A DNA stretch of 64,000 nt from Actinomadura barringtoniae (GCF_017573505.1 NZ_JAGEOJ010000015.1:186001-250000); one strand, 5' to 3'; positions 1 through 8,970 are shown, counted from the stretch's first letter. The notes: a model not told the origin generated them from the sequence alone. Numbers and translations: made by a program.

Positions 1-2
1 GC

Positions 3-668
3 GGTGAGGGTTCGTCGGTGTCGCTCGCCGAGGTGGCGGGCGCGACGCTGGCCGCGCACGACCTGCCCGACGGCCTGGAGCCCTCGCTGGACTCCGACGC
101 GACTTTCGACCCGGAGAACTTCTCCTTCCCGCACGGCACCCACCTGTGCGCGGTCGAGGTGGACACCGAGACCGGCTTCGTGAAGATCCGCTCGTACGTG
201 GCGGTCGACGACATCGGCTCGGTGGTCAACCCGCTGATCGTGGAGGGCCAGGTGCACGGCGGGCTGGCGCAGGGCATCGCGCAGGCGCTGTACGAGGAGG
301 CGGTCTACGACGCCGACGGCAACCTCACGACCTCGACGATGGCCGACTACACGGTCCCGTCGGCGGCCGACCTGCCGACGTTCGTCACCGACCGGACCGA
401 GACCCCGGCGACCTCCAACCCGCTCGGCGTGAAGGGCGTCGGTGAGGCCGGCACGATCGCCTCCACCCCGGCGGTCGTGAACGCGGTCGTCGACGCGCTC
501 CGCCAGTTCGGCGTGAAGGACGTGCAGATGCCCTGCACCCCCGAACGCGTCTGGCGTGCGCTGCGCGAGGCGGCGGGCGAGGCGCCGCAGCGGCCCGGCA
601 CCGAACCCGGCGCGGGCGGCGGCCTCGGCTCCGTCCAGGGCGGCGCGGCCGAAGGAGGAGACCGATGA
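3..668 (+). CDS. coxL: Molybdopterin hydroxylase large subunit (CoxL/XdhA family), 3' part only
   Basis: This is the C-terminal 221 residues of the molybdenum-cofactor subunit of a CO dehydrogenase/xanthine dehydrogenase-type hydroxylase; the 5' end lies outside the window. Visible family features are the GEGSS segment at the left edge, the EVDTETGFVKI strand, the GQVHGGLAQGIAQAL segment and the KGVGEAGT motif, whose Glu is the conserved active-site base of the family. The tail after about residue 200 is a Gly/Ala-rich extension. Its TGA overlaps the ATG of coxM by 4 bases, so the two are translationally coupled. The form I signature loop (AYxCSFR) is not in the window, so CO versus another substrate cannot be decided here. 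Confidence 0.9.
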   Translation, partial: GEGSSVSLAEVAGATLAAHDLPDGLEPSLDSDATFDPENFSFPHGTHLCAVEVDTETGFVKIRSYVAVDDIGSVVNPLIVEGQVHGGLAQGIAQALYEEAVYDADGNLTTSTMADYTVPSAADLPTFVTDRTETPATSNPLGVKGVGEAGTIASTPAVVNAVVDALRQFGVKDVQMPCTPERVWRALREAAGEAPQRPGTEPGAGGGLGSVQGGAAEGGDR

Positions 669-1525
669 TCCCGGCGGCATTCGACTACGTCCGGCCGACC
701 TCGATCGAGGAGGCGGTCACCGCGCTGGCCGAGGCGGGCGAGGACGCCAAGGTGCTGGCGGGCGGGCAGAGCCTGATGCCGCTGCTGCGGCTCCGGCTGG
801 CCTACCCCGACGCGCTGATCGACCTCGACCGGGTCGACTCGCTGCGGCAGATCCGTTCGGAGAACGGCGACCTGTTCATCGGCGCGATGGCCACGCACCA
901 CCAGGTGATGCGCGACCCGCTCGTGCTGGAGCACGTGCCGCTGATCGCCAAGGCGACGGCGACCGTGGCCGACCCGGCCGTACGGCATCGCGGCACGTTC
1001 GGCGGGTCGCTCGCGCACGCCGACCCGGCCGGCGACCTGCCCGCGGTGGCGCTCGCGCTGGACGCGGTGTTCGTCGTGCGCTCGGCCGAACGCGGCGACC
1101 GGGAGATCCCGGCGGCGGAGTTCTTCGTCGACTGGATGACCTCGGCGATGGAGCCCGACGAGCTGCTCATCGGGGTGCGGGTGCCCAAGCTCGGCCCGGC
1201 CTGGGGCGTGCACTACGAGAAGTTCCACCGGACGGCGCAGGCCTGGGCGATCGTCGGCGTCGCGTGCGCGGTGCGGCGTGAACGCGGCGCCATCGAGGAC
1301 GCGCGGGTCGCGCTCACCAACATGGGCCCGACGCCGTACCGCGCCACCGAGGTCGAGCGCTTCATCGAGGGGCGCACGGTCTCGGAGAACTCCTTCACGG
1401 CGGCGGCCGAACGCGCCGCCGAGGGAGCCTCGCCGCCCGACGACCTGAACGGGTCCGCGGAGTACCGGCGCCACCTGGCCCGGGTGCTCACCGCGCGGGC
1501 GCTCACCACGGCCGCCACGGTGTGA
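665..1525 (+). CDS. coxM: FAD-binding medium subunit of CoxM/CutM type
   Basis: The 286-aa protein carries FAD and passes electrons from the Mo/Fe-S subunits to the acceptor. The two family FAD motifs are visible: AGGQS at residues 32-36 and TFGGSLAHADP starting at residue 111. The C-terminal third matches the CO dehydrogenase flavoprotein C-terminal domain. Length is normal for the family. It starts inside the coxL stop (ATGA) and is followed by a strong hairpin, so it closes this transcript. No small iron-sulfur subunit follows; it may lie upstream of the window. Confidence 0.93.
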   Translation: MIPAAFDYVRPTSIEEAVTALAEAGEDAKVLAGGQSLMPLLRLRLAYPDALIDLDRVDSLRQIRSENGDLFIGAMATHHQVMRDPLVLEHVPLIAKATATVADPAVRHRGTFGGSLAHADPAGDLPAVALALDAVFVVRSAERGDREIPAAEFFVDWMTSAMEPDELLIGVRVPKLGPAWGVHYEKFHRTAQAWAIVGVACAVRRERGAIEDARVALTNMGPTPYRATEVERFIEGRTVSENSFTAAAERAAEGASPPDDLNGSAEYRRHLARVLTARALTTAATV

Positions 1526-1532
1526 CGAACGG

Positions 1533-1585
1533 GATCGGGCGGCCGGACCCACAAGCCCCCGGGGGTTCCGGCCGCCCGATCTTTT
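1533..1585 (+). terminator. Rho-independent terminator after coxM
   Basis: A perfect 15-bp inverted repeat (arms 1533-1547 and 1567-1581, beginning GATCGGGCGGCC) with a 19-base loop is followed by TTTT. It lies 8 bases after the coxM stop and separates coxLM from coxG. Confidence 0.85.
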
Positions 1586-1699
1586 CGCGCGGCCCGCCCC
1601 GCCACCGCCGGATGTGATCCTCACCAGGCGGTCTGGCGGCCGGGCCGGTGACGGTCGTAGGGTCTCGGCAAGCCCCCTCCGAGGAAGAGGACCCCCACC

Positions 1700-2539
1700 A
1701 TGGAGCTCGACCACGATTTCACCGTCCCGGTACCGGTGGATCAAGCCTGGTCGGTGCTGCTCGACGTGGAGCGCGTCGCGCTGTGCGTGCCGGGTGCGAC
1801 GCTGGACGCGGCCGACGGCGAGGAGTACACGGGCCGCCTCAAGGTGAAGGTCGGCGCGATGACCATCACCTACCGCGGCACGGCCCGCATCGCCGTGGCC
1901 GACGAGTCCTCCCGTACGGTCTCGATCGAGGCCTCCGGCAAGGAGGCCCGCGGCTCGGGCACCGCCAACGCGACCGTTCAGGCGCGGCTGGTCGACGAGG
2001 GCGACACGACCCGCGTCACCGTGCACACCAAGCTGAACGTGACCGGCCGCCCGGCCCAGTTCGGCCGCAACATCCTCGCCGAGGTCGGCGCCAAGCTCAT
2101 CGCCCGTTTCGCCAAGGCGCTCGCCAAGGAACTGGAGTCCCCCGCCGAGGCCGAGGCCGAGGCGAAGGCCGTGGCCCCGGCCGAGCCCGAGGCCCCTGAG
2201 CCGAAAGCGGTCGTCACGCCCATCAGGCCCGAGGTGCACGAGGCGGACGAGGACTCGACCGACACCCGGCCCGACATTCCGGTGGTGTCGGAGGAGGTCC
2301 AGCCCGCCGAGGCTCCGGCCGTTCCGGCGCAGCGACCGGCGAGCGAGGCCGAGTCGGCGGACGCCGCCGTACGGCCGCTCAAGGCCGTTCCGGAACGGCG
2401 CGAGGCCGAGGCGATCGACCTGCTGGAGGTCGCGGGCCCGTCGCTGGCCAAGCGGGCGATCCCGGCGATGGCCGCGGTCTTCGCGTTCCTGCTGAGCGTT
2501 CGCTTCCTGGTGAAGTGGCGGCGCGGCCGCCGTTCCTGA
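1700..2539 (+). CDS. coxG: CoxG-like SRPBCC protein with C-terminal membrane anchor
   Basis: This 279-aa protein matches the carbon monoxide dehydrogenase subunit G family. Residues 1-150 form an SRPBCC/START-like domain (opening ELDHDFTVPVPVDQAW, with the CVPGATL segment). Residues about 150-245 are an Ala/Glu/Pro-rich linker, and about 250-272 a hydrophobic helix followed by KWRRGRR, so a membrane-anchored tail facing the cytoplasm is likely. In Oligotropha-type systems CoxG recruits CO dehydrogenase to the membrane; that role is inferred from family. The gene has a GAGGAAGAGGA purine-rich leader and its own transcription unit after the coxM terminator. Confidence 0.85.
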   Translation: MELDHDFTVPVPVDQAWSVLLDVERVALCVPGATLDAADGEEYTGRLKVKVGAMTITYRGTARIAVADESSRTVSIEASGKEARGSGTANATVQARLVDEGDTTRVTVHTKLNVTGRPAQFGRNILAEVGAKLIARFAKALAKELESPAEAEAEAKAVAPAEPEAPEPKAVVTPIRPEVHEADEDSTDTRPDIPVVSEEVQPAEAPAVPAQRPASEAESADAAVRPLKAVPERREAEAIDLLEVAGPSLAKRAIPAMAAVFAFLLSVRFLVKWRRGRRS

Positions 2540-2642
2540 TCCCGACGAAGCCGGCCGGGGGGTGTGGGGGGTCGTCCCCACTCGGGCGGTACTGACGCAC
2601 CCAAGAACTGATCAACGATCCTCCCAATTGACCGCGCCGGTG

Positions 2643-3383
2643 ATGGCGCCGTCCGCGAGGATCGCGTCGGCTGGTGCCGTGGACACCATCGAGATCCAGC
2701 GCGTCGTCGAGATCGAGGACGACAACTGGTGGTACCGCGAGCGCCGCGAGATCGTCGCGCGCGAACTCCGCCGCACCGGGGCCACCGGCCGGGCCGTCGA
2801 CATCGGCGCGGCGGGCGGCGGCAACACCCGCGTCCTGCTCGACCACGGCTGGAAGGCCACCGCGGTCGACAACACCGAGGCAGCGGTCGACCTGTGCCTC
2901 TCCCAGGGCCTGGACGCCTGCTACGCCGACGCGCGCTTCCTGCCGCTGCCGTCCGCCGAGTTCGATCTCGCGCTGGCGCTGAACGTCTTGGAACACATCG
3001 AGGACGACGCGGCCGCCGCGGCCGAGATCGCGCGCGTGCTCCGGCCCGGCGGCGCCGTGCTGGTCTCGGTCCCGTGCGACATGCGGCTGTGGTCCACCCA
3101 CGACGTCGCGCTCGGCCGCGTCCGCCGCTACACGCGCGCCTCGCTGGCCGAGACGCTGACGGACGCGGGCCTGGTCGTCGACCGGATCTGGAGCTGGAAC
3201 GTGCTGGTCCGCCCGTTCGTCAGGCTCCGGCGCCATCGCATCGCGCACTGCGAGGACATGGCCCACCTGCATCCGGCGCTGAACGAGTCGCTGAGCCTGC
3301 TCGCCTCGCTGGAGCGCCGCCTGCCGCTGAAGTCGTGGCCGGGTGTGTCCCTTTTCGCCCGGGCGTACCAACCGGCCGAGTGA
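2643..3383 (+). CDS. Class I SAM-dependent methyltransferase
   Basis: About 246 aa from ATG 2643; GTG 2640 and ATG 2562 are alternative starts and no ribosome site settles the choice. SAM-binding motif I is VDIGAAGGGNT near residue 52, followed by the acidic motif II (AVDN) and NVLEHIED (motif IV), typical of methyltransferase type 11/UbiE-like enzymes. A basic central part (RVRRYTR) follows. The substrate is not evident. It stands alone between coxG and the DUF488 gene. Confidence 0.85.
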   Translation: MAPSARIASAGAVDTIEIQRVVEIEDDNWWYRERREIVARELRRTGATGRAVDIGAAGGGNTRVLLDHGWKATAVDNTEAAVDLCLSQGLDACYADARFLPLPSAEFDLALALNVLEHIEDDAAAAAEIARVLRPGGAVLVSVPCDMRLWSTHDVALGRVRRYTRASLAETLTDAGLVVDRIWSWNVLVRPFVRLRRHRIAHCEDMAHLHPALNESLSLLASLERRLPLKSWPGVSLFARAYQPAE

Positions 3384-3423
3384 CCGCTGGTGATCCTCGT
3401 CCCACAGTGGGTATTGAGGAGTG

Positions 3424-3780
3424 ATGGAGAGCATCCACCTGCAGCGCGTATACGACCACGAGGCGGCCCCCGAGGGGGCGGTGTTCCTGGTCGATCGGAT
3501 CTGGCCGCGCGGCGTTCGCAAGGAGGACCTCAAGCTCGACGGCTGGCTTCAGGACGCCGCGCCGTCCAACGAACTGCGCGTCTGGTTCGGGCACATTCCC
3601 GAGCGTTTCGGCGAATTCTCCCAGCGCTACCGCGCCCAGCTGAAGGCCCATCCGGAGGCCGTCCAGCCGATCCGCGAGGCGATGGAGAAGGGCCCGGTGA
3701 CGCTGCTGTACGCGGCCAAGGACACCGAGCACAACCAGGCCGTCGTGCTGCGCGACTACCTGACCCAGACCGCCGGCTAG
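3424..3780 (+). CDS. DUF488 family protein
   Basis: A 118-aa protein of the DUF488 (YeaO-like) family, recognised from VFLVDRIWPRGVRKEDL near the N terminus, the WFGH segment, and LLYAAKDTEHNQAVVL at the end. These small proteins have no settled biochemical role. Both GTG 3421 and ATG 3424 are possible starts; the purine stretch GAGGA sits too close to be a normal ribosome site. The stop is TAG. The same frame continues after it into a His-rich stretch (see 3808-3903). Confidence 0.85.
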   Translation: MESIHLQRVYDHEAAPEGAVFLVDRIWPRGVRKEDLKLDGWLQDAAPSNELRVWFGHIPERFGEFSQRYRAQLKAHPEAVQPIREAMEKGPVTLLYAAKDTEHNQAVVLRDYLTQTAG

Positions 3781-3807
3781 CCCGGCGGCGGGACGCCTCG
3801 CGCCGGC

Positions 3808-3903
3808 GTGCACGCGCACGAGCACGGGCCCGAGGGGCACGACCACGCCCACACCCACGTTCACGAGGCCGGGCTGGAGCAGGAGCACGACCACCAGCAC
3901 TGA
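3808..3903 (+). CDS. Possible 31-aa His-rich peptide, in frame after the DUF488 stop
   Basis: From GTG 3808 to TGA 3903 the frame encodes 31 residues of which 11 are His, mostly in HxH and HDH pairs (for example HEHGPEGHDHAHTHVH), as in metal-binding tails. It lies 9 codons after the TAG of the DUF488 gene and in the same frame. It could be a free small protein, a read-through tail of DUF488, or a decayed C terminus. No ribosome-binding site is obvious before the GTG. Zinc or nickel binding is inferred from composition only. Confidence 0.4.
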   Translation: MHAHEHGPEGHDHAHTHVHEAGLEQEHDHQH

Positions 3904-3921
3904 GTGCGGCAAGCTAGGGGA

Positions 3922-4749
3922 ATGCGCCTCGCGACCTGGAACGTCAATTCGGTGAAGGCACGCCTGCCTCGGCTGCTGGAGTGGCTGGCCGAGGCAGGGC
4001 CGGACGTGCTCTGCCTGCAGGAGACCAAGTGCCCGGCCGACGGCTTCCCGGCGGCCGAGGTGGGCGAGCTCGGCTACGAGACCGCCGCCCACGGCGACGG
4101 CCGCTGGAACGGCGTCGCGATCCTGTCCAAGGTCGGCCTGGAGGACGTCACCCGCGGCTTCCCCGGCGAGCCCGGCTATCGCGGTGAGTCCGAGGAGCCG
4201 ACGCTTCTGGACGACGCCGGCGCGCTGCCGCCTCCGCCGCCGGAGCCGCGCGCGATCGGTGCGACATGCGGCGGTGTCCGGATCTGGTCGCTTTACGTGC
4301 CGAACGGCCGTACGCCCGACTCGGCGCACTACGCGTACAAGCTCGACTGGTTCGCCGCGCTGAGGACGGCCCTCACCGACGAGCTCGCCGAGCATCCGTC
4401 CCTCGTGGCGACCGGCGACTTCAACGTCGCCCCGACCGACTCCGACGTGTGGGACCCGGCCGTCTTCGTCGGCTCCACGCACGTGACGCCCGCCGAACGC
4501 AAGGCCCTGACCGACCTGCTCAGCGTCGGTTTCCACGACGTGGTCCCCAAGCCGATGAAGGGCCCCAATCCGTTCACCTACTGGGACTATCGCGCCGGAA
4601 TGTTCCACAAGGACCAGGGCATGCGCATCGATCTGTTCTACGCCAGCACCCCCGTGGCCGAACGCGTCGAGTCCGCCTACATCGATCGCGAGGCACGCAA
4701 GGGCAAGGGCCCGTCCGATCACGCCCCGGTGGTCGTCGATCTTTCTTAG
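3922..4749 (+). CDS. xthA: Exodeoxyribonuclease III
   Basis: A 275-aa Mg-dependent AP endonuclease/3'-exonuclease of the ExoIII family, acting in base excision repair. Catalytic motifs are visible: WNVNSVKARL at the N terminus (metal ligand Asn), QETK with Glu34, GDFNVAPTDSDVW, and SDHAPV with the catalytic Asp266-His267. ATG 3922 is chosen because the family starts MRLATWNVNS; an upstream GTG (3904) would add six unrelated residues. The residues PPPPPEPRAIG around 100 form a small Pro-rich insertion. Confidence 0.95.
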   Translation: MRLATWNVNSVKARLPRLLEWLAEAGPDVLCLQETKCPADGFPAAEVGELGYETAAHGDGRWNGVAILSKVGLEDVTRGFPGEPGYRGESEEPTLLDDAGALPPPPPEPRAIGATCGGVRIWSLYVPNGRTPDSAHYAYKLDWFAALRTALTDELAEHPSLVATGDFNVAPTDSDVWDPAVFVGSTHVTPAERKALTDLLSVGFHDVVPKPMKGPNPFTYWDYRAGMFHKDQGMRIDLFYASTPVAERVESAYIDREARKGKGPSDHAPVVVDLS

Positions 4750-4886
4750 GACGCCTTCCGTGTCTCTCCTGGTACGGGTGTGCTGACATTGGCCGATGCC
4801 GTCCGGGTTCGCACCGCGATCATGGTGTCACGATCGGTAGAATCGGCTGGTCCGAACTCCGCCGCGCCGCGACCCGACTCCGCGAG

Positions 4887-7241
4887 GTGTCTGTGGCTTC
4901 TTCAGCGACCTCTCCCTCGGTCTCCACGCGGGGCGGCAACCTGCCTGCCGAGCTGACCCGGTTCATCGGGCGCAGGCGGGAGCTCGCCGAGGTGCGGCAG
5001 GAGTTGGAACGCGCCCGCCTGGTGACCCTGTGCGGCGCGGGCGGCGTCGGCAAGACACGGCTCGCGGTGAAGGTGGCCGAGGAGATCCGCCGCCACTTCG
5101 CGGACGGCTGCTGGCTGGTCGAGCTGTCGTCGGAGACGGGCGTGCAGGCGATCCCGCGCGCGGTGGTCGCAGCCCTGGAGATCCCCGACCGCAGCGGCGC
5201 CGACCCGGTCGACCTGCTCGCCGCGTACCTGTCCGGCAAGCGGGTCCTGCTCGTGCTCGACACGTGCGAGCACGTCGCCGACGCGTGCGCGATGCTCGTC
5301 GAGGTGCTGCTGCGCGCCGCGCCCGGCCTGCAGATCATCGCCACGTCGCGGCGGCCGCTGACGATCCTGGGCGAGCACACCTACCAGGTCCACCCGTTCC
5401 CGGTCGGCGAGAACGAGGCGGACTCGGGCGAGGCCGTCGAGCTGTTCGTGGAGCGGGTGCGCGCCGTCCTGCCCGACTTCGAGGTCTCCGGCGCCAACCT
5501 GCCCGAGGTGATCGAGCTGTGCCGGCGGCTGGACGGCATCCCGCTCGCGCTGGAGCTGGCCGCGATGCGGCTGCGCGTGATGGCGCTGTCGCAGCTGGTC
5601 GAGCGGCTCGACGACCGGTTCCGCGTGCTCGGCGGGGTGCGCATCGGCGGCGGGCGCCAGCAGACGCTGCTCACGACGGTGCGCTGGAGCTACGAGCTGT
5701 GTGAGGAGGCCGAACGGCTGCTGTGGGCGCGGCTCGCGGTGTTCCCCGGCTCGTTCGACCTGGCCGCCGCCGAGTCGGTGTGCGGCGCGAAGGAGCCCGA
5801 CGACGAGATCCTGGACACGCTGGCCGGGCTCGTGGAGAAGTCGATCGTCACCTACGACCCGCACACCGGCCGCTACCGCATGCTGGACTCGATCCGCGAG
5901 TACGCGGGCGATCTGCTGGACGGGCTGGGCGAACGCCAGGAGCTGCGGCGCCGCCACCGCGACTCCTACCGCGCCTTCGTCGAACGCGCCGTCGAGCGCT
6001 GGTGCGGGGGCGGGCAGGTCGGGCTGTTCGACGCGATCCGGCAGGCCATGCCCAACCTGCGGGCCGCGTTCGACTACTGCCTCAGCACGGCCGGTGAGGA
6101 ACGCACCGGCCTGGAGATGATCTCCGCGCTGAGCTTCTTCTGGTTCGAGGGCCTGGAGCTCGGAACGGGCGGCGAGTGGCTCGAGCAGGCGCTCGACCTC
6201 GTTCCCGAGGCCTGCCTCGAACGCGGCTGGGGGCTGCGCGCCCTCGCCAACGTGGAGATGCTGCGCGGCGACTTCGAACGTTCCCAGGCCAGCCTCGCCG
6301 AGGCGATGCTGATCGCCGAGACCGAGCCCGGCTCGACGCTGCTCGGGCACGTTCTGCACACCCGGGGCACCGCACTGGTGCTGTCGGGGAAGGTCGCCGA
6401 CGGCCTGGACTCGTTCAAGAAGGCGATGAGCGTCTTCGAGGAGCGCGGCTTCGACGACCCGCACGCGCTGTGCACGATGGTCGTTCAGGCCGGCGCCCAC
6501 ACGCTGCGCGGCGAGACCGGCGAGGCGCTCGCGCTGCTGACGCGCTGCCTGCCGCTGTGCGCCGAACGCGAGGACCTGTGGAGCGAGGGCTTCGCGCGGT
6601 GGATGCGCGCCCTCACCCGCTGGCGCGCGGGCGAGCCCGCGGCCGCCGTCTCCGATCTGCGACGCAGCATGGAGATGAAGGAGTCGGTCGGCGACATCTA
6701 CCAGGTCGCGCTTGCCTTCGACCTCTACGCGTTCTGCCTGACCGACCTGGGTGAGGTGGGCACGGCGGCGCTGCTGCTCGGCGCGGGCGACGCGCTCTGG
6801 ATCCGGATGAAGGGCGAGGCGGGACCGGCGTGGGACGCCCTGCGCCAGCGGTGCGTGGACAAGCTGACCGCGAAGATGGGCGAGGCCCGCCTGGCCGACG
6901 ACCGCGCGCGAGGCACGGCCCTGTCCGCCGCCGACGCGCTCCTGGTCATGAAGGGCAAGCGTGCGCTGCCCGAGGCGCCCGCGGGCCCGGGCCCGCTGAC
7001 CGGACCGAGCCCGCTGACCAGGCGCGAGACGCAGGTCGCCAAGCTGGTCGCCGAGGGCCTGTCGAACCGGCAGATCGCCGAGAGGCTCGTCATCTCCAAG
7101 CGGACGGCCGACTCGCATCTGGAGCACATCCTCACCAAGCTCGGCTTCATCTCCCGAGCCCAGATCGCCGCCTGGGTCGCCACGACCGAGCAGCGACAGA
7201 CCGAAACCCAGGGTCCTAGGGACTCCCCATCGGCCGGGTAG
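4887..7241 (+). CDS. LuxR-type regulator with NB-ARC/STAND ATPase and TPR-like repeats
   Basis: About 784 aa from GTG 4887; GTG 4893 is equally possible. Order: leader, P-loop GAGGVGKT near residues 50-57, Walker B VLLVLDTCEHV, sensor ATSRRPL, the GIPLALELAA motif of NB-ARC ATPases, a winged-helix and TPR-like helical region (about 400-690), and a C-terminal LuxR helix-turn-helix (LTRRETQVAKLVAEGLSNRQ, then RTADSHLEHILTKLG). This AfsR/MalT-like layout suits a signal-gated activator that oligomerises on ATP binding. The ligand is unknown. A shorter paralog without the HTH follows directly. Confidence 0.9.
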   Translation: MSVASSATSPSVSTRGGNLPAELTRFIGRRRELAEVRQELERARLVTLCGAGGVGKTRLAVKVAEEIRRHFADGCWLVELSSETGVQAIPRAVVAALEIPDRSGADPVDLLAAYLSGKRVLLVLDTCEHVADACAMLVEVLLRAAPGLQIIATSRRPLTILGEHTYQVHPFPVGENEADSGEAVELFVERVRAVLPDFEVSGANLPEVIELCRRLDGIPLALELAAMRLRVMALSQLVERLDDRFRVLGGVRIGGGRQQTLLTTVRWSYELCEEAERLLWARLAVFPGSFDLAAAESVCGAKEPDDEILDTLAGLVEKSIVTYDPHTGRYRMLDSIREYAGDLLDGLGERQELRRRHRDSYRAFVERAVERWCGGGQVGLFDAIRQAMPNLRAAFDYCLSTAGEERTGLEMISALSFFWFEGLELGTGGEWLEQALDLVPEACLERGWGLRALANVEMLRGDFERSQASLAEAMLIAETEPGSTLLGHVLHTRGTALVLSGKVADGLDSFKKAMSVFEERGFDDPHALCTMVVQAGAHTLRGETGEALALLTRCLPLCAEREDLWSEGFARWMRALTRWRAGEPAAAVSDLRRSMEMKESVGDIYQVALAFDLYAFCLTDLGEVGTAALLLGAGDALWIRMKGEAGPAWDALRQRCVDKLTAKMGEARLADDRARGTALSAADALLVMKGKRALPEAPAGPGPLTGPSPLTRRETQVAKLVAEGLSNRQIAERLVISKRTADSHLEHILTKLGFISRAQIAAWVATTEQRQTETQGPRDSPSAG

Positions 7242-7299
7242 GGATGCCACCTCCGCTCGCCGCGCTCTATACGTATGGCACATAGGTACGCGTGCCGAT

Positions 7300-8415
7300 G
7301 TGTTCACCCCCCGCCTGGACGAATCTGTCTCCATGCAGTTGCAGGCAGGGGGTCCGGCGAGGGCGGGCATGCTCTTCGGCCGGGCCGGCGAACGCAAGAG
7401 GATCGCGAACCTGCTGGCCGACGTGCCGCTCGTCACCATCACGGGCTTTCCCGGTGTGGGCAAGACCGCGATGGCGCTGGACGTCGCCGCGTTCACGCTG
7501 GCGAGCTTCCCGGACTGCGTGCGGCCGGTCTCCCTCAGCGAGCTCGCGGATCCAGGCCTGGTCCCGCACGCGATCGGGCTGGCGCTCGACCTGCCCGAAC
7601 GCCTCGACCGCACCCGGCTGGCCTCGCTGATCGACCAGCTCCGCGACCGGCGCGCGCTGCTGGTCCTGGACAACTGCGAGCACCTGACGCTGCCCTGCGC
7701 GGACGCGGCGGGCGCGCTGCTGGCGAGCTGCCCCGGCCTGCGCATCATCGCGACCAGCCGGCGCCCGCTCAACATGGTCGGCGAGCACGTCATGACGTTG
7801 CAGCCGCTGCGGGACGGCGACGCCGTGAACCTCTTCTTCGCGCGGGCGCGCGCCGCCGTGCCAGGCCTGCGCGTCACCTCCGCCGACCTCAAGGAGGCGA
7901 CGGTCCTGTGCCGGAAGCTGGACGGCATTCCGCTGGCCATCGAGCTGGCCGCCGAGCGCCTGGCGTTCAGCACCGTCGCCCGGCTGTCGGCCGACCTCGA
8001 CCGCATCACGCTGCACGACCTGGGCAACGGAGGCCCCGAGCGGCACGACTCGCTCGTTCACGCGATCGGCTGGAGCCACCAGATCGCCACCCCGGCCCAG
8101 AGACTCCTCTGGGCGCGCCTGTCGGTCTTCCCGGGCACCTTTGGAACGTCGGACGCCGCGTCGGTCTGCGCCGGCCACGCCCTGCCCGAGGACCAGATCG
8201 AGGAGACGCTCCTCGACCTGGCCGACTCGGCGCTCCTGCGCGTCGACCACGCCCCCGAAGGCGGGATCTCCTATCGCATGCCCCGTGTGGTCAGCGCGTA
8301 CGGCGCCCACATGCTCCAGCTGCTCGGCGAGGAGGCCGAGTTCCGCGACCGCTACGTCCAATGGCGGTCCGGTACCGCCAACGGCGGTACCGGCGGAACG
8401 GCCGACCTCGGCTGA
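7300..8415 (+). CDS. Truncated STAND ATPase paralog lacking TPR and HTH
   Basis: A 371-aa protein closely resembling the first half of the preceding regulator: GFPGVGKTAM P-loop, ALLVLDNCEHLT Walker B, IIATSRRPLNMVGEH sensor, LDGIPLAIELAAERL, then the winged-helix part (LLWARLSVFPGTFG). It ends near residue 360 where the paralog continues into TPR repeats and the LuxR domain. The last codons contain a perfect 9-bp inverted repeat (GGTACCGCC, 8371-8379 and 8383-8391). It may be a decoy or partner for the full-length regulator, or a truncated duplicate; the reading frame itself is intact. Confidence 0.8.
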   Translation: MFTPRLDESVSMQLQAGGPARAGMLFGRAGERKRIANLLADVPLVTITGFPGVGKTAMALDVAAFTLASFPDCVRPVSLSELADPGLVPHAIGLALDLPERLDRTRLASLIDQLRDRRALLVLDNCEHLTLPCADAAGALLASCPGLRIIATSRRPLNMVGEHVMTLQPLRDGDAVNLFFARARAAVPGLRVTSADLKEATVLCRKLDGIPLAIELAAERLAFSTVARLSADLDRITLHDLGNGGPERHDSLVHAIGWSHQIATPAQRLLWARLSVFPGTFGTSDAASVCAGHALPEDQIEETLLDLADSALLRVDHAPEGGISYRMPRVVSAYGAHMLQLLGEEAEFRDRYVQWRSGTANGGTGGTADLG

Positions 8416-8417
8416 GA

Positions 8418-8451
8418 ACCCGCCACCGGGCCCCCGACACCGGTGGCGGGT
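8418..8451. terminator. Bidirectional terminator between convergent genes
   Basis: A perfect 12-bp stem (ACCCGCCACCGG at 8418-8429, complement at 8440-8451) with a 10-base loop fills the 42-base gap between the STAND gene and the secreted protein gene on the other strand. No long T tract follows on either side. Confidence 0.65.
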
Positions 8452-8457
8452 CCGTCC

Positions 8458-8970
8458 TCAGTTGGTGCAGTCCTGGTTCTTCAGAGCGATGTTCAGCTCG
8501 TAGACCTTGCCGTGCCGCACCAGGAAGTTGTACGTGGCCTTCCGGTTGCCCGGCACGGTCACGTAGTAGTAGTCGCCGAGCCTGACCCCCGGGTAAGCCC
8601 GCTTGACCTGCTTGAGCGTGGAGCCGATGTGGATTCCCCGCGGCGTGCTGACCCCCTTCGGCGCGCTGATCAGCGCCACCCCGTGCTTCTTGGAGATGTA
8701 CAGCCCCACCGAGTCGCGCCCGGTCCGGTGGGCCTTCAGGTCCCACCCGCTGCACGCGCCCCCGCGGAACTTGCGGACGATCTTGTGGCTGGCCTGCGCC
8801 CGCTTGGCGGACCAGCCCAGCTTGACGCCGCCGTACCCGTACGGACCGAACGTCCCCCGCTTGGCGGCGACCGCCGTGGTGTCGGCCGAGGCCGCGGGCG
8901 CCGTGGCCCCCGCCACCAGCGCGCCACCGATCAGCGTCGTCGCCATCATCAGGCCCGTCTTACGCGTCAT
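8458..8970 (-). CDS. Small secreted protein of unknown function
   Basis: A 170-aa protein with a clear signal peptide (MTRKTG, hydrophobic core, cleavage likely after APAASA near residue 29). The mature part is basic, with two Cys (residues near 74 and 168, possibly a disulfide) and two similar segments: YGYGGVKLGWSAKRAQA and PRGIHIGSTLKQVKRAYPG. These resemble a repeated Gly-x-Leu/Lys-Leu-Gly-x-Ser/Thr element often seen in secreted actinobacterial proteins of unknown role. It is monocistronic and convergent with the STAND gene. Confidence 0.75.
   Translation of the reverse strand: MTRKTGLMMATTLIGGALVAGATAPAASADTTAVAAKRGTFGPYGYGGVKLGWSAKRAQASHKIVRKFRGGACSGWDLKAHRTGRDSVGLYISKKHGVALISAPKGVSTPRGIHIGSTLKQVKRAYPGVRLGDYYYVTVPGNRKATYNFLVRHGKVYELNIALKNQDCTN

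Noticed and set aside
347..2581. Very long minus-strand open frame opposite coxLMG
   Set aside because: Arg/Gly-rich translation with no domain; it is the antisense shadow of genes with very high third-position GC.
4902..8027. 1041-codon minus-strand frame opposite the STAND genes
   Set aside because: No motifs, composition typical of an antisense shadow, and two well-supported genes on the plus strand.
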